Of a stretch of 8,785 bases of DNA, positions 1 to 4,966 are shown in pieces (within the stretch, counting starts at the first letter, position 1; every line of letters begins with the position of its first letter). A model generated the notes under the pieces. It saw only the letters and a list, made by a program, of their open reading frames with translations, did no database searches and was not told the DNA's origin. Both the position numbers and the translations under genes were made by a program. This DNA comes from Oscillospiraceae bacterium (GTDB taxonomy: Bacteria > Bacillota > Clostridia > Oscillospirales > Acutalibacteraceae), in the NCBI GenBank assembly GCA_029004655.1, contig JAQVYP010000071.1, forward strand, positions 1 to 8,785. The letters are read 5' to 3'.

Positions 1-814
1 TTGTTTGAATAGCAATGTGTCCATTATCACCAAGGAACGGTCCCTTAACGATTTCAAATAAGGTACCAGCGAAGAAAGCCCCAGGATACTCAAAAATCGG
101 CAGAGACAGTAGATCCGCAAAACCATTAGCAACATTTGACGCATCAGCTGCATCTTTAGTATTGACACCGACATGAAGCAATTCAAAACCGAATGCCTTG
201 CGTACTGCTTCTTTGCACAAACTTGTAATTTGTGCAAAATCGTCTTTCTCAATCAAATCCTGAGGAACCATCCACGAACCTCCGCATGCTACGACATTAT
301 CCAATGAAAGATATTCACCTACATTATTTTCGTTGATGCCACCGGTAGGCATAAATTTAATATCATAATATGGTCCGGCAAGAGCTTTAAGTGACTTCAC
401 ACCGCCGCTGGATTCTGCCGGAAAAAATTTAACTGTTTTTAATCCTAATTCTATTGCAGCTTCTATATCACTTGCTGATGAACAACCTGGAAATACAGGA
501 ATGTGGTTATTTATGCACCATTTTACAACAGCAGGCGCAAAGCCGGGAGTTACGATAAATTTAGCACCTGCATCTATTGCAGACTGTGCTTGCTCAACAG
601 AATGAACAGTACCTGCACCAACAATAATCTCTGGAACATTTTGTGTCATTTCTTTCATTACTTGCAGCGCAGAATCAGTGCGAAATGTTACTTCGGCAAC
701 AGGAATACCACCAGCACACAAGGCTTTAGCCAGACTAGCCGCTTTTGTATGATCGTTCAAAGCGATAACAGGAACGAGTCCGGTACCATAAATTATATCC
801 GTTAAATTATTCAT
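1..814 (-). CDS. eda: KDPG/KHG aldolase fused to a C-terminal VOC (glyoxalase-like) domain, partial at left edge
   Basis: Class I aldolase that cleaves 2-keto-3-deoxy-6-phosphogluconate to pyruvate and glyceraldehyde 3-phosphate (or 4-hydroxy-2-oxoglutarate to pyruvate and glyoxylate), in the cytoplasm. My reading of the minus strand gives 271 codons before the edge. Residues 1-209 match E. coli Eda closely by recall: GLVPVIAL near the start, catalytic Glu41 in EVTFRT, GAGT at 66-69, Schiff-base Lys129 in KFFPAE, and phosphate-binding TGGI (157-160) and GGSW (178-181). Eda normally ends here at about 213 residues. This protein instead continues with FELLHVGVN (H214), FAGTLFEIVKG (E254) and GHIAIQT (H266), the pattern of a VOC metal-binding fold, and is still open at the edge. 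The ATG at 814 follows AAGGGGAAG about 8 bases upstream. It lies downstream of the GntR gene on the same strand. The aldolase call is firm; the VOC call rests on motif pattern, and its activity is unknown. Confidence 0.92.
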   Translation of the reverse strand, partial: MNNLTDIIYGTGLVPVIALNDHTKAASLAKALCAGGIPVAEVTFRTDSALQVMKEMTQNVPEIIVGAGTVHSVEQAQSAIDAGAKFIVTPGFAPAVVKWCINNHIPVFPGCSSASDIEAAIELGLKTVKFFPAESSGGVKSLKALAGPYYDIKFMPTGGINENNVGEYLSLDNVVACGGSWMVPQDLIEKDDFAQITSLCKEAVRKAFGFELLHVGVNTKDAADASNVANGFADLLSLPIFEYPGAFFAGTLFEIVKGPFLGDNGHIAIQT

Positions 815-983
815 TATAAACTTCCCCTTTTACTTATTAATAAAATTCTGCAATTGTACTCTGTTAGCTAATCACTATTTGTCTCCTCTGGATATTACCT
901 GAATTGCACAAATTGCGTTACAACTGCAAATAGCTTCATTTCAGACTTGATGCCTAACTATCAGTCATTTCGCATCTGTTGGG
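815..983 (-). other. Intergenic leader between the GntR gene and the aldolase gene
   Basis: This 169-base gap separates two genes on the minus strand. No hairpin with a T-run is visible, so read-through from the regulator is possible. No convincing -35/-10 pair was found. It contains a 6-base direct repeat AATTGC (902-907 and 911-916). It also holds the 9-mer ATTTGCAGT (minus strand, 931-923), which recurs in the hairpin upstream of the ABC ATPase gene (4896-4904). Whether the aldolase has its own promoter cannot be decided by eye. Confidence 0.4.
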
Positions 984-1646
984 CTAATAAACATGGGGTA
1001 AAAACGTTTCATAAATCTTCATTGTTCTTACAAGATGTACACGTAGCAATTCTTCCAGCTTTTCAGCGTTGCCTTCTTCTAAAGATAAATACATCAATCT
1101 ATGTTCATTTTTTGCATCATCAAGTTGCTCCATAGGATGCTTAGAAGAGGCATAGACATGAAATGCTATGCTGATGCCAAAAAGCATATTATATAGCTCA
1201 CTTAATTTTTGGTTTTCAGCTAACTCAACAATACTGAAATGAAATATCTGTTCCAATTGAGACGCTTTTACATAATCTTCAGGCTGAATAGTTTCAAGTT
1301 TATTAAGAGTTTCAAGCATTCTTTTTTGTATATCAGGATGCTTATTAAAATTTTGGACTGCCGGATTTGAAGCGAATATTTCCATCATCATTCGACAATT
1401 CATTACATCTCGAACTTCCTCAATGGTAAGTTGCTTCACCATAAATCCACGCCGGGGCAAAGTTTCCAAAAGCCCCTCTGCCACAAGACGGTTCATTGCC
1501 TCTTTTACAGGAGTCGGGCTGATAGATAGACCATCAGCGACGGTATTTACTACCATCTTTGTCCCTGGCTCCAATTTTCCGGATAAAATTCGCTCCTTAA
1601 TTTGGTCATATGCCCATTCTAACAGGGAAACCGGTTGATTGTTAAT
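984..1646 (-). CDS. GntR-family transcriptional regulator, FadR/FCD subfamily, probable ATT start
   Basis: Probable local ligand-responsive repressor or activator. Read from ATT at 1646, the protein is 220 residues, a normal length for the FadR subfamily. Residues 9-61 form the winged helix-turn-helix: LEWAYDQIKERILSGKLEPG, then the recognition region with SPTPVKEAMNRL and EGLLE. Residues of about 75-215 are the helical FCD ligand domain, with FHFSI (H136), EHRLMYL (H182) and a late His (H204). These are positions where FCD proteins often bind a metal, with Glu in place of the usual Asp four residues before H136. The next usable start is TTG at 1574, which would delete the first DNA-binding helix and has no well-placed ribosome binding site. 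The gene is divergent from the dehydrogenase operon and upstream of the aldolase, which suggests it controls both. The effector is unknown, probably a sugar-acid intermediate (inference). Confidence 0.85.
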   Translation of the reverse strand: MNNQPVSLLEWAYDQIKERILSGKLEPGTKMVVNTVADGLSISPTPVKEAMNRLVAEGLLETLPRRGFMVKQLTIEEVRDVMNCRMMMEIFASNPAVQNFNKHPDIQKRMLETLNKLETIQPEDYVKASQLEQIFHFSIVELAENQKLSELYNMLFGISIAFHVYASSKHPMEQLDDAKNEHRLMYLSLEEGNAEKLEELLRVHLVRTMKIYETFLPHVY

Positions 1647-1652
1647 ATAAAT

Positions 1653-1658
1653 CCCTCC
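1653..1658 (-). promoter_or_regulatory. Ribosome binding site that places the GntR start at ATT
   Basis: The minus strand reads GGAGGG here, a near-perfect anti-16S match. The in-frame codon six bases downstream is ATT (1646-1644). In-frame stops TAA TAA lie not far upstream, and there is no ATG, GTG or TTG in this frame before 1574. A CTG at 1625 is too far from this site. The spacing and the intact helix-turn-helix that follows support initiation at ATT. Confidence 0.6.
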
Positions 1659-1673
1659 AATAAAAATTTGCCA

Positions 1674-1693
1674 ATTATATTATTACTATTATA
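1674..1693 (-). promoter_or_regulatory. Candidate -10 boxes for the GntR gene
   Basis: On the minus strand TATAAT occurs twice, at 1693-1688 and 1679-1674. Both are 10-35 bases upstream of the ribosome binding site and would give a short leader. Neither has a good -35 hexamer at 16-18 bases, so activator help or weak basal transcription is likely. In DNA this AT-rich, chance TATAAT matches are common. Confidence 0.35.
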
Positions 1694-1724
1694 AGTAAAT
1701 AATAATACAAGTAATAGAAATAAA

Positions 1725-1736
1725 ATTTTAAATTTA
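1725..1736 (+). repeat. Extra copy of the palindrome half-site ATTTTAAATTTA
   Basis: This 12-mer is identical to the left arm (1931-1942) of the palindrome in the dehydrogenase leader. Its partner arm is not conserved here. It lies upstream of the GntR promoter region and could be a second, weaker operator. The low sequence complexity makes chance a real possibility. Confidence 0.4.
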
Positions 1737-1865
1737 TTTATTATATTTATTTTATCACATTATATTTTAAATGTATAGATGTAAATTATAAAAAATATTT
1801 ATTGGATTTATGGTAAATTCTATAAAGCACAAAAGCATATTTAGTAAAAATTCACAAAAATATTA

Positions 1866-1885
1866 TAAATTAATCGTAAATTAAT
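1866..1885 (+). repeat. Direct repeat TAAATTAAT, 11-base period, upstream of the -35 box
   Basis: Two exact 9-base copies (1866-1874 and 1877-1885) are separated by CG and spaced one helical turn apart. They lie immediately upstream of the rightward promoter, where an UP element or an activator would bind. Confidence 0.5.
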
Positions 1886-1902
1886 ACTATTGATTAGTAT
1901 TA
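1882..1902. promoter_or_regulatory. Inverted repeat over the -35 box, candidate GntR operator
   Basis: The perfect 8-base arms TAATACTA (1882-1889) and TAGTATTA (1895-1902) flank a 5-base spacer that begins within the -35 hexamer. Its size and symmetry fit a dimeric helix-turn-helix protein. The core TACTATT also occurs at 1684-1690 over a candidate GntR -10 box. Binding by the divergent regulator is inferred. Confidence 0.5.
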
Positions 1903-1918
1903 CTCAATTCAATATAAT
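1890..1918 (+). promoter_or_regulatory. Sigma-A-type promoter for the dehydrogenase/transport/transketolase operon
   Basis: A -35 box TTGATT (1890-1895) and a perfect -10 box TATAAT (1913-1918) are separated by the ideal 17 bases. Transcription should begin near 1925, giving a leader of about 68 bases. This is the best promoter match in the window and sits directly upstream of the first rightward gene. Confidence 0.7.
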
Positions 1919-1930
1919 TATGACAAGGAA

Positions 1931-1960
1931 ATTTTAAATTTAATATTGTAAATTTAAAAT
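1931..1960. promoter_or_regulatory. Perfect 12-bp inverted repeat just downstream of the transcription start
   Basis: The arms ATTTTAAATTTA (1931-1942) and TAAATTTAAAAT (1949-1960) are exact reverse complements around a 6-base spacer. The element begins about 6 bases after the expected start site, a classical repressor position. As RNA it would form an all-A-U stem, not a terminator. A DNA operator is the simplest reading. Confidence 0.55.
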
Positions 1961-1976
1961 CTAGGATTTTCCAAAT

Positions 1977-1996
1977 AAGGAGTGTTTATGAAATGA
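1977..1996 (+). promoter_or_regulatory. Ribosome binding site with an overlapping two-codon mini-ORF before the dehydrogenase start
   Basis: AAGGAG (1977-1982) is followed by ATG AAA TGA (1988-1996), a two-codon ORF. Its stop overlaps the real start ATG at 1993 in an ATGA arrangement. The real start is 10 bases from the ribosome binding site and the mini-ORF start is 5. The protein fold requires the 1993 frame. Confidence 0.5.
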
Positions 1997-2949
1997 ATGA
2001 AAAACTTGTTGCAATCACAGATTGCGATCATGACAACATTGAAGTGGAATCAGGAGTATTGGCGGCCGCTGGATTGAAAGCACCTTGGTTAAATTGTAAA
2101 ACAGAGGAAGATTTAATTCGCGATTGTAAAGGGTTTAAATCTGTTATTAATCAATACGCTAAATTTACTGAAAAAGTATTTGCAAATTTGCCGGATTTAA
2201 AAGTAATTGTGCGTTATGGTGTTGGTGTTGATAATATTGATCTAACTGCAGCAACAAAATACGGCGTAAAAGTTTGCAACGTGCCAGACTATGGAATGTA
2301 CGAAGTGGCAGACCATGCGATTGCATTGGCTTTGGCTCTTGCCAGAAAAATTGTACTAAACAATGAAAACGTGAAGAATGGAATTTGGGAATATCAAAAA
2401 GCTATTCCAATTTACCGTCTTTCAACACAAACTGTGGGTGTTATTGGTGTGGGGCGCATCGGCACCGCATTCGCAGAGCGCGCAAAAGCGTTTGGTATGA
2501 ACGTCCTAGTTTGTGATGAATATGCTGCAAAGTCCGGAAAAATAAAGGATTATATGAAATTAGTCAGTTTGGATGAATTGCTTGAACAATCAGATATCAT
2601 TTCTATACATTGTCCTTTAGATGGTAACAGAGACTTAATTGCAGCACCACAACTTAAAAAGATGAAAAAGAACGCATATTTGGTTAATGTTTCTCGCGGT
2701 GGCATCATCAACGAACAAGATTTATATGAAGCTCTTGTTAATAAAGAAATTGCCGGTGCAGCATGCGATGTTTTCAGTCCTGAACCGGTTGCACAGGACA
2801 GTCCTTTGCTAAAGCTTCACAACTTCCTTGCTACTCCTCATATTGCTTGGTACTCTGAAGAATCGGCAATTGAACTCGAACGCAAGGTTGCTGAAGAAGC
2901 TGCACGTGGAGCGCTGGATCAGCCACTGCTTAACATCGTCAATAAATAA
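1993..2949 (+). CDS. D-isomer-specific 2-hydroxyacid dehydrogenase (CtBP/phosphoglycerate dehydrogenase-like)
   Basis: Cytoplasmic NAD-dependent oxidoreductase that interconverts a 2-keto acid and a D-2-hydroxy acid. The 318 residues cover the full fold. The N-terminal substrate domain includes VRYGVGVDNIDL (73-84). The Rossmann domain has GVGRIG (152-157) and Asp175 in VCDEY, which favours NAD over NADP. The catalytic triad is complete: Arg235 in NVSRGGI, Glu264 in SPEPV and His283 in TPHIAWYS. The PHIAWYSEES ending of the catalytic segment is typical of the CtBP-like branch often annotated as phosphoglycerate dehydrogenase or hydroxypyruvate reductase. It is the first gene after the divergent control region and is followed 49 bases later by the KduD-like gene. 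A role in sugar-acid catabolism is more likely than in serine synthesis, judging from the neighbours. The substrate cannot be read from the sequence. Confidence 0.88.
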   Translation: MNEKLVAITDCDHDNIEVESGVLAAAGLKAPWLNCKTEEDLIRDCKGFKSVINQYAKFTEKVFANLPDLKVIVRYGVGVDNIDLTAATKYGVKVCNVPDYGMYEVADHAIALALALARKIVLNNENVKNGIWEYQKAIPIYRLSTQTVGVIGVGRIGTAFAERAKAFGMNVLVCDEYAAKSGKIKDYMKLVSLDELLEQSDIISIHCPLDGNRDLIAAPQLKKMKKNAYLVNVSRGGIINEQDLYEALVNKEIAGAACDVFSPEPVAQDSPLLKLHNFLATPHIAWYSEESAIELERKVAEEAARGALDQPLLNIVNK

Positions 2950-2998
2950 TTTATTAATAAGTTATTATTGAATATATAAAAAACAGGAAGGAGAAAAA

Positions 2999-3757
2999 AT
3001 GGATTTTTTTGATTTAACTGGCAAAAAAGCAATTGTCACAGGTGCTGCTTCTGGACTTGCACATGGAATTGCCGAAGGTTTAATGCAGGCTGGTGCTGAA
3101 GTTGTAATTATCGACATCTCAGCACATACCGAAGAAGCTACAAAAGAATTTTGCAAACGTGGATTCAAAGCCCACGCAGTTCGTGCAAATCTTGGCGATC
3201 GTGATGAATTAAACCGTGCCTTTAAAGAAGCGTTGGAAGCACTCGGCGGAAAAATTGATATTCTGGTCCCTGCTGCAGGAATTCAGCGCCGAAACAAATG
3301 TGAAGACTTTACAATGGAAGATTGGGATTTAGTTCTTAACATTAATTTGTCGGCTGTTTTCAAGCTTTGCCAACTTGCCGGGCGTGAGATGCTTAAACAG
3401 AAAAGCGGTAAAATTATCAACATAGCTTCTATGTTAAGCTTTTTTGGAGGTTATACAGTTCCCGCCTATGCTGCAAGTAAAGGCGGAGTTGCTCAAATAA
3501 CCAAGGCTCTCTCCAATGAATGGGCTCGTGAAGGAATTAATGTCAATGCAATTGCACCGGGCTACATGGCTACGCAAATGAACAGCAAGATATTAGAGGA
3601 CGAAATCCGTAATGCTGAAATCACTAATCGAATTCCGGCACGTCGCTGGGGCACACCAGAAGATCTTAAAGGTGTAACTGTATTTCTTGCTTCCTCTGCA
3701 TCAGATTATCTAAACGGCGCTGTCATCCCAGTTGATGGTGGCTATCTCGCATGCTAA
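2999..3757 (+). CDS. kduD: KduD-like short-chain dehydrogenase (2-deoxy-D-gluconate 3-dehydrogenase / 2,5-diketo-3-deoxygluconate reductase)
   Basis: NAD-dependent classical SDR. KduD reduces 2,5-diketo-3-deoxygluconate to 2-keto-3-deoxygluconate in uronate breakdown. At 252 residues it matches KduD length (253 in E. coli). By recall the C-terminal half is very close to KduD: KIINIASMLSFFGG (138-151), NVNAIAPGYMAT (181-192), RIPARRWG and FLASSASDYLNG (229-240), then VDGGYLA. The catalytic Ser144, Tyr157 and Lys161 are present in YAASK context, and Asp39 suggests NAD use. Two motifs deviate: the cofactor loop is TGAASGLA (third Gly replaced by Ala21), and the usual NNAG is PAAG (91-94). AAGGAG five bases before the ATG sets the start. 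The product of this reaction, once phosphorylated, is the substrate of the aldolase encoded at the left, which ties both arms into one pathway. Gluconate 5-dehydrogenase is a less likely alternative. Confidence 0.85.
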   Translation: MDFFDLTGKKAIVTGAASGLAHGIAEGLMQAGAEVVIIDISAHTEEATKEFCKRGFKAHAVRANLGDRDELNRAFKEALEALGGKIDILVPAAGIQRRNKCEDFTMEDWDLVLNINLSAVFKLCQLAGREMLKQKSGKIINIASMLSFFGGYTVPAYAASKGGVAQITKALSNEWAREGINVNAIAPGYMATQMNSKILEDEIRNAEITNRIPARRWGTPEDLKGVTVFLASSASDYLNGAVIPVDGGYLAC

Positions 3758-3793
3758 TTGTTTATTTATACTAAATTGAATTATCAAAAATAT

Positions 3794-3800
3794 GGAGGAG
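3794..3800 (+). promoter_or_regulatory. Ribosome binding site deciding the binding-protein start
   Basis: GGAGGAG here is 9 bases upstream of ATG 3810. A longer in-frame reading from ATG 3792 would overlap this site, has no ribosome binding site of its own, and would add six charged or polar residues before the signal peptide. The 3810 start is therefore preferred. Confidence 0.8.
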
Positions 3801-3809
3801 AAAAATAAT

Positions 3810-4772
3810 ATGAAAAGCGAATCTTTAATTAAAAAAGCCGGAGCATTAGTATTAGCTATTATATTGGTACTGTCTATCACATCATGCGGCAAAAAAGATC
3901 CAGAATCCACATCTAGCACAGCCAGCAAGGCAACTTCGCTTAAAATTGGTATTTCTGTTCCTAACTTAACAAACGTATTCTTCACACAAATAAGAGACGG
4001 AATGCAAGCAGCATTGAAAGATTCTGGAGACAGCGTTGTTGTTATGGATTCACAAGGTGACCAAAACAAGCAAATGAATGATGTTACTGACTTGATCAAT
4101 CAGGGATGTAACGTAATCGGCCTCTCCCCTATCAACTCTGATGGCGTACGTGCAACTCTTGAAATGTGCAAAGCTGCCGGCGTTCCTGTTATCGCTTTTA
4201 ACGTAGGTGTTAAAAACCCTGAACTCGTAGCCAGCACAATCGTTTCAGATAACGAGGCTTCAGGTCACTTATGTGCACAGGCTCTTGCAAAGGCAATTGG
4301 CGGCAAAGGCAATGTAGTTGAAGTTACCTTCAGCACCACAACAACCTGTTTTGCACGTCAAAAAGGCTTTGAGGATGAAATTAAAGCTAACTATCCTGAC
4401 ATTAAAATACTTCAAAGTAAAGACGTTGAAAAAGCTACTGCTGACTATTCACAACCAATCATGGTTGACTTTTTAAATGCTCACCCAGACATAGACGGCG
4501 TTTTCACAATCAACGATCCTACTGCGCGCGGCGCAATTTCAGCTATCAAGGAAGCAGGAAAAATCAACCATATCAAAGTTGTTTCAGTTGACGGTTCTGA
4601 AGAAGGAAAAGGCTTTATCCGTGCAGGAGAAATGGTTGCTTCCGCAGCTCAAGATCCTGTAGGTATCGGTCGCACAACAGTTGAAACTGCTTATAAGCTT
4701 ATTGCTGGTGAATCAGTTGAAGCAAATGTCATTATGCCTATGATAATTATTGATGCCAGCAACGTTGGCTAA
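3810..4772 (+). CDS. Ribose-type ABC importer, substrate-binding lipoprotein (Peripla_BP_4)
   Basis: Membrane-anchored sugar-binding protein that delivers substrate to the permease encoded downstream. Read from ATG 3810 it has 320 residues. The signal peptide has Lys2, Lys8 and Lys9, a hydrophobic core (about 10-23) and a lipobox ITSC with Cys26 as the lipidated residue, followed by a Ser/Thr-rich linker. The mature part starts at LKIGISVPNLTNVFFTQIRD and has family marks of RbsB-like proteins: QMNDVTDLINQG, DNEASGHL, FARQKGFEDE, INDPTARGA, VDGSEEG and AAQDPVGIG. The binding site probably takes a monosaccharide or sugar acid, but specificity cannot be assigned. It is followed by a 194-base gap with inverted repeats, a common arrangement for making more binding protein than ATPase. 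Confidence 0.92.
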   Translation: MKSESLIKKAGALVLAIILVLSITSCGKKDPESTSSTASKATSLKIGISVPNLTNVFFTQIRDGMQAALKDSGDSVVVMDSQGDQNKQMNDVTDLINQGCNVIGLSPINSDGVRATLEMCKAAGVPVIAFNVGVKNPELVASTIVSDNEASGHLCAQALAKAIGGKGNVVEVTFSTTTTCFARQKGFEDEIKANYPDIKILQSKDVEKATADYSQPIMVDFLNAHPDIDGVFTINDPTARGAISAIKEAGKINHIKVVSVDGSEEGKGFIRAGEMVASAAQDPVGIGRTTVETAYKLIAGESVEANVIMPMIIIDASNVG

Positions 4773-4835
4773 AAACAAGCAATCACCTCTATTAGAGAAA
4801 AAACTTTTGATTTGATGTATTCTTTATAATTAGAA

Positions 4836-4887
4836 GGCGTAATTAGTTACCGACTAAAAGTCAAGTGTCCAATTACGCCAACTAATT
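4836..4887 (+). repeat. Two overlapping alternative stem-loops
   Basis: GGCGTAATT (4836-4844) pairs perfectly with AATTACGCC (4871-4879). AATTAGTT (4841-4848) pairs perfectly with AACTAATT (4880-4887). The left arms share bases 4841-4844, so only one stem can form fully at a time. A small inner stem GACT/AGTC (4852-4862) lies in the loop of the first. Confidence 0.6.
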
Positions 4888-4890
4888 TCA

Positions 4891-4915
4891 TAACAATTTG
4901 CAGTACAAATTGTTA
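4891..4915. repeat. Perfect 10-bp inverted repeat upstream of the ATPase gene
   Basis: The arms TAACAATTTG (4891-4900) and CAAATTGTTA (4906-4915) are exact reverse complements around CAGTA. This could be an RNA hairpin or a dimer-binding DNA site. No T-run follows, so it is not a standard terminator. Confidence 0.6.
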
Positions 4916-4966
4916 CACTAATTATATGCCGTTGTAATGATGGCAAGCAATTAAGGAAGTGATTCA

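Larger units (their letters stand above)
1647..1992. other. Divergent AT-rich control region between the GntR gene and the dehydrogenase operon
   Basis: A 346-base stretch without a gene, strongly AT-rich. From left to right it holds the GntR ribosome binding site, two TATAAT-like boxes on the minus strand, a copy of a 12-mer shared with the operator-like palindrome (1725-1736), a stretch of plain AT-rich DNA (about 1740-1860), a direct repeat, an inverted repeat over the -35 box, the rightward promoter, a long palindrome, and the dehydrogenase ribosome binding site. I see no small gene or structured RNA family in it. Confidence 0.7.
4773..4966 (+). other. Structured intergenic region between binding protein and ATPase genes
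   Basis: This 194-base region has no gene. It contains two overlapping, mutually exclusive inverted repeats (4836-4887) and a third perfect one (4891-4915). None is followed by a T-run, so no standard intrinsic terminator is present. A TATAAT at 4825-4830 has only a weak -35 (AACTTT, 17 bases upstream). It could give partial termination, RNA processing or an internal promoter. Confidence 0.55.

Noticed and set aside
287..295. Loss of Walker A Lys in the second ATPase domain (residue numbers in the protein)
   Set aside because: The GLVGAGRTE form is normal for RbsA/MglA-type double ATPases, so it is not a sign of gene decay.
503..805. 100-codon plus-strand open frame
   Set aside because: It lies opposite the aldolase gene, whose catalytic motifs are intact on the minus strand. 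The translation has no recognisable domain and is Cys/Asn-rich without a ribosome binding site.
870..888. Tiny minus-strand ORF (AGAGGAG then GTG ATT AGC TAA) in the aldolase leader
   Set aside because: Three codons only, with no sign of conservation or coupling to the aldolase start about 55 bases downstream. Likely chance.
984..1574. Shorter GntR gene starting at TTG 1574
   Set aside because: This would remove the first helix of the DNA-binding domain. The nearest AAGGAG is 18 bases away. The ATT start at 1646 has a well-spaced GGAGGG and gives a full domain, though it remains unproven.
3792..3809. Upstream in-frame ATG for the binding lipoprotein
   Set aside because: It overlaps the strong ribosome binding site used by ATG 3810 and would add Glu/Asn residues before the signal peptide.
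3710..4099. 129-codon minus-strand open frame
   Set aside because: It is antisense to the end of the KduD-like gene and the start of the binding lipoprotein, both well supported. It shows no family motif.
4836..4879. Intrinsic terminator after the binding protein gene
   Set aside because: The stem is good but the loop is 26 bases and no T-run follows on either strand.
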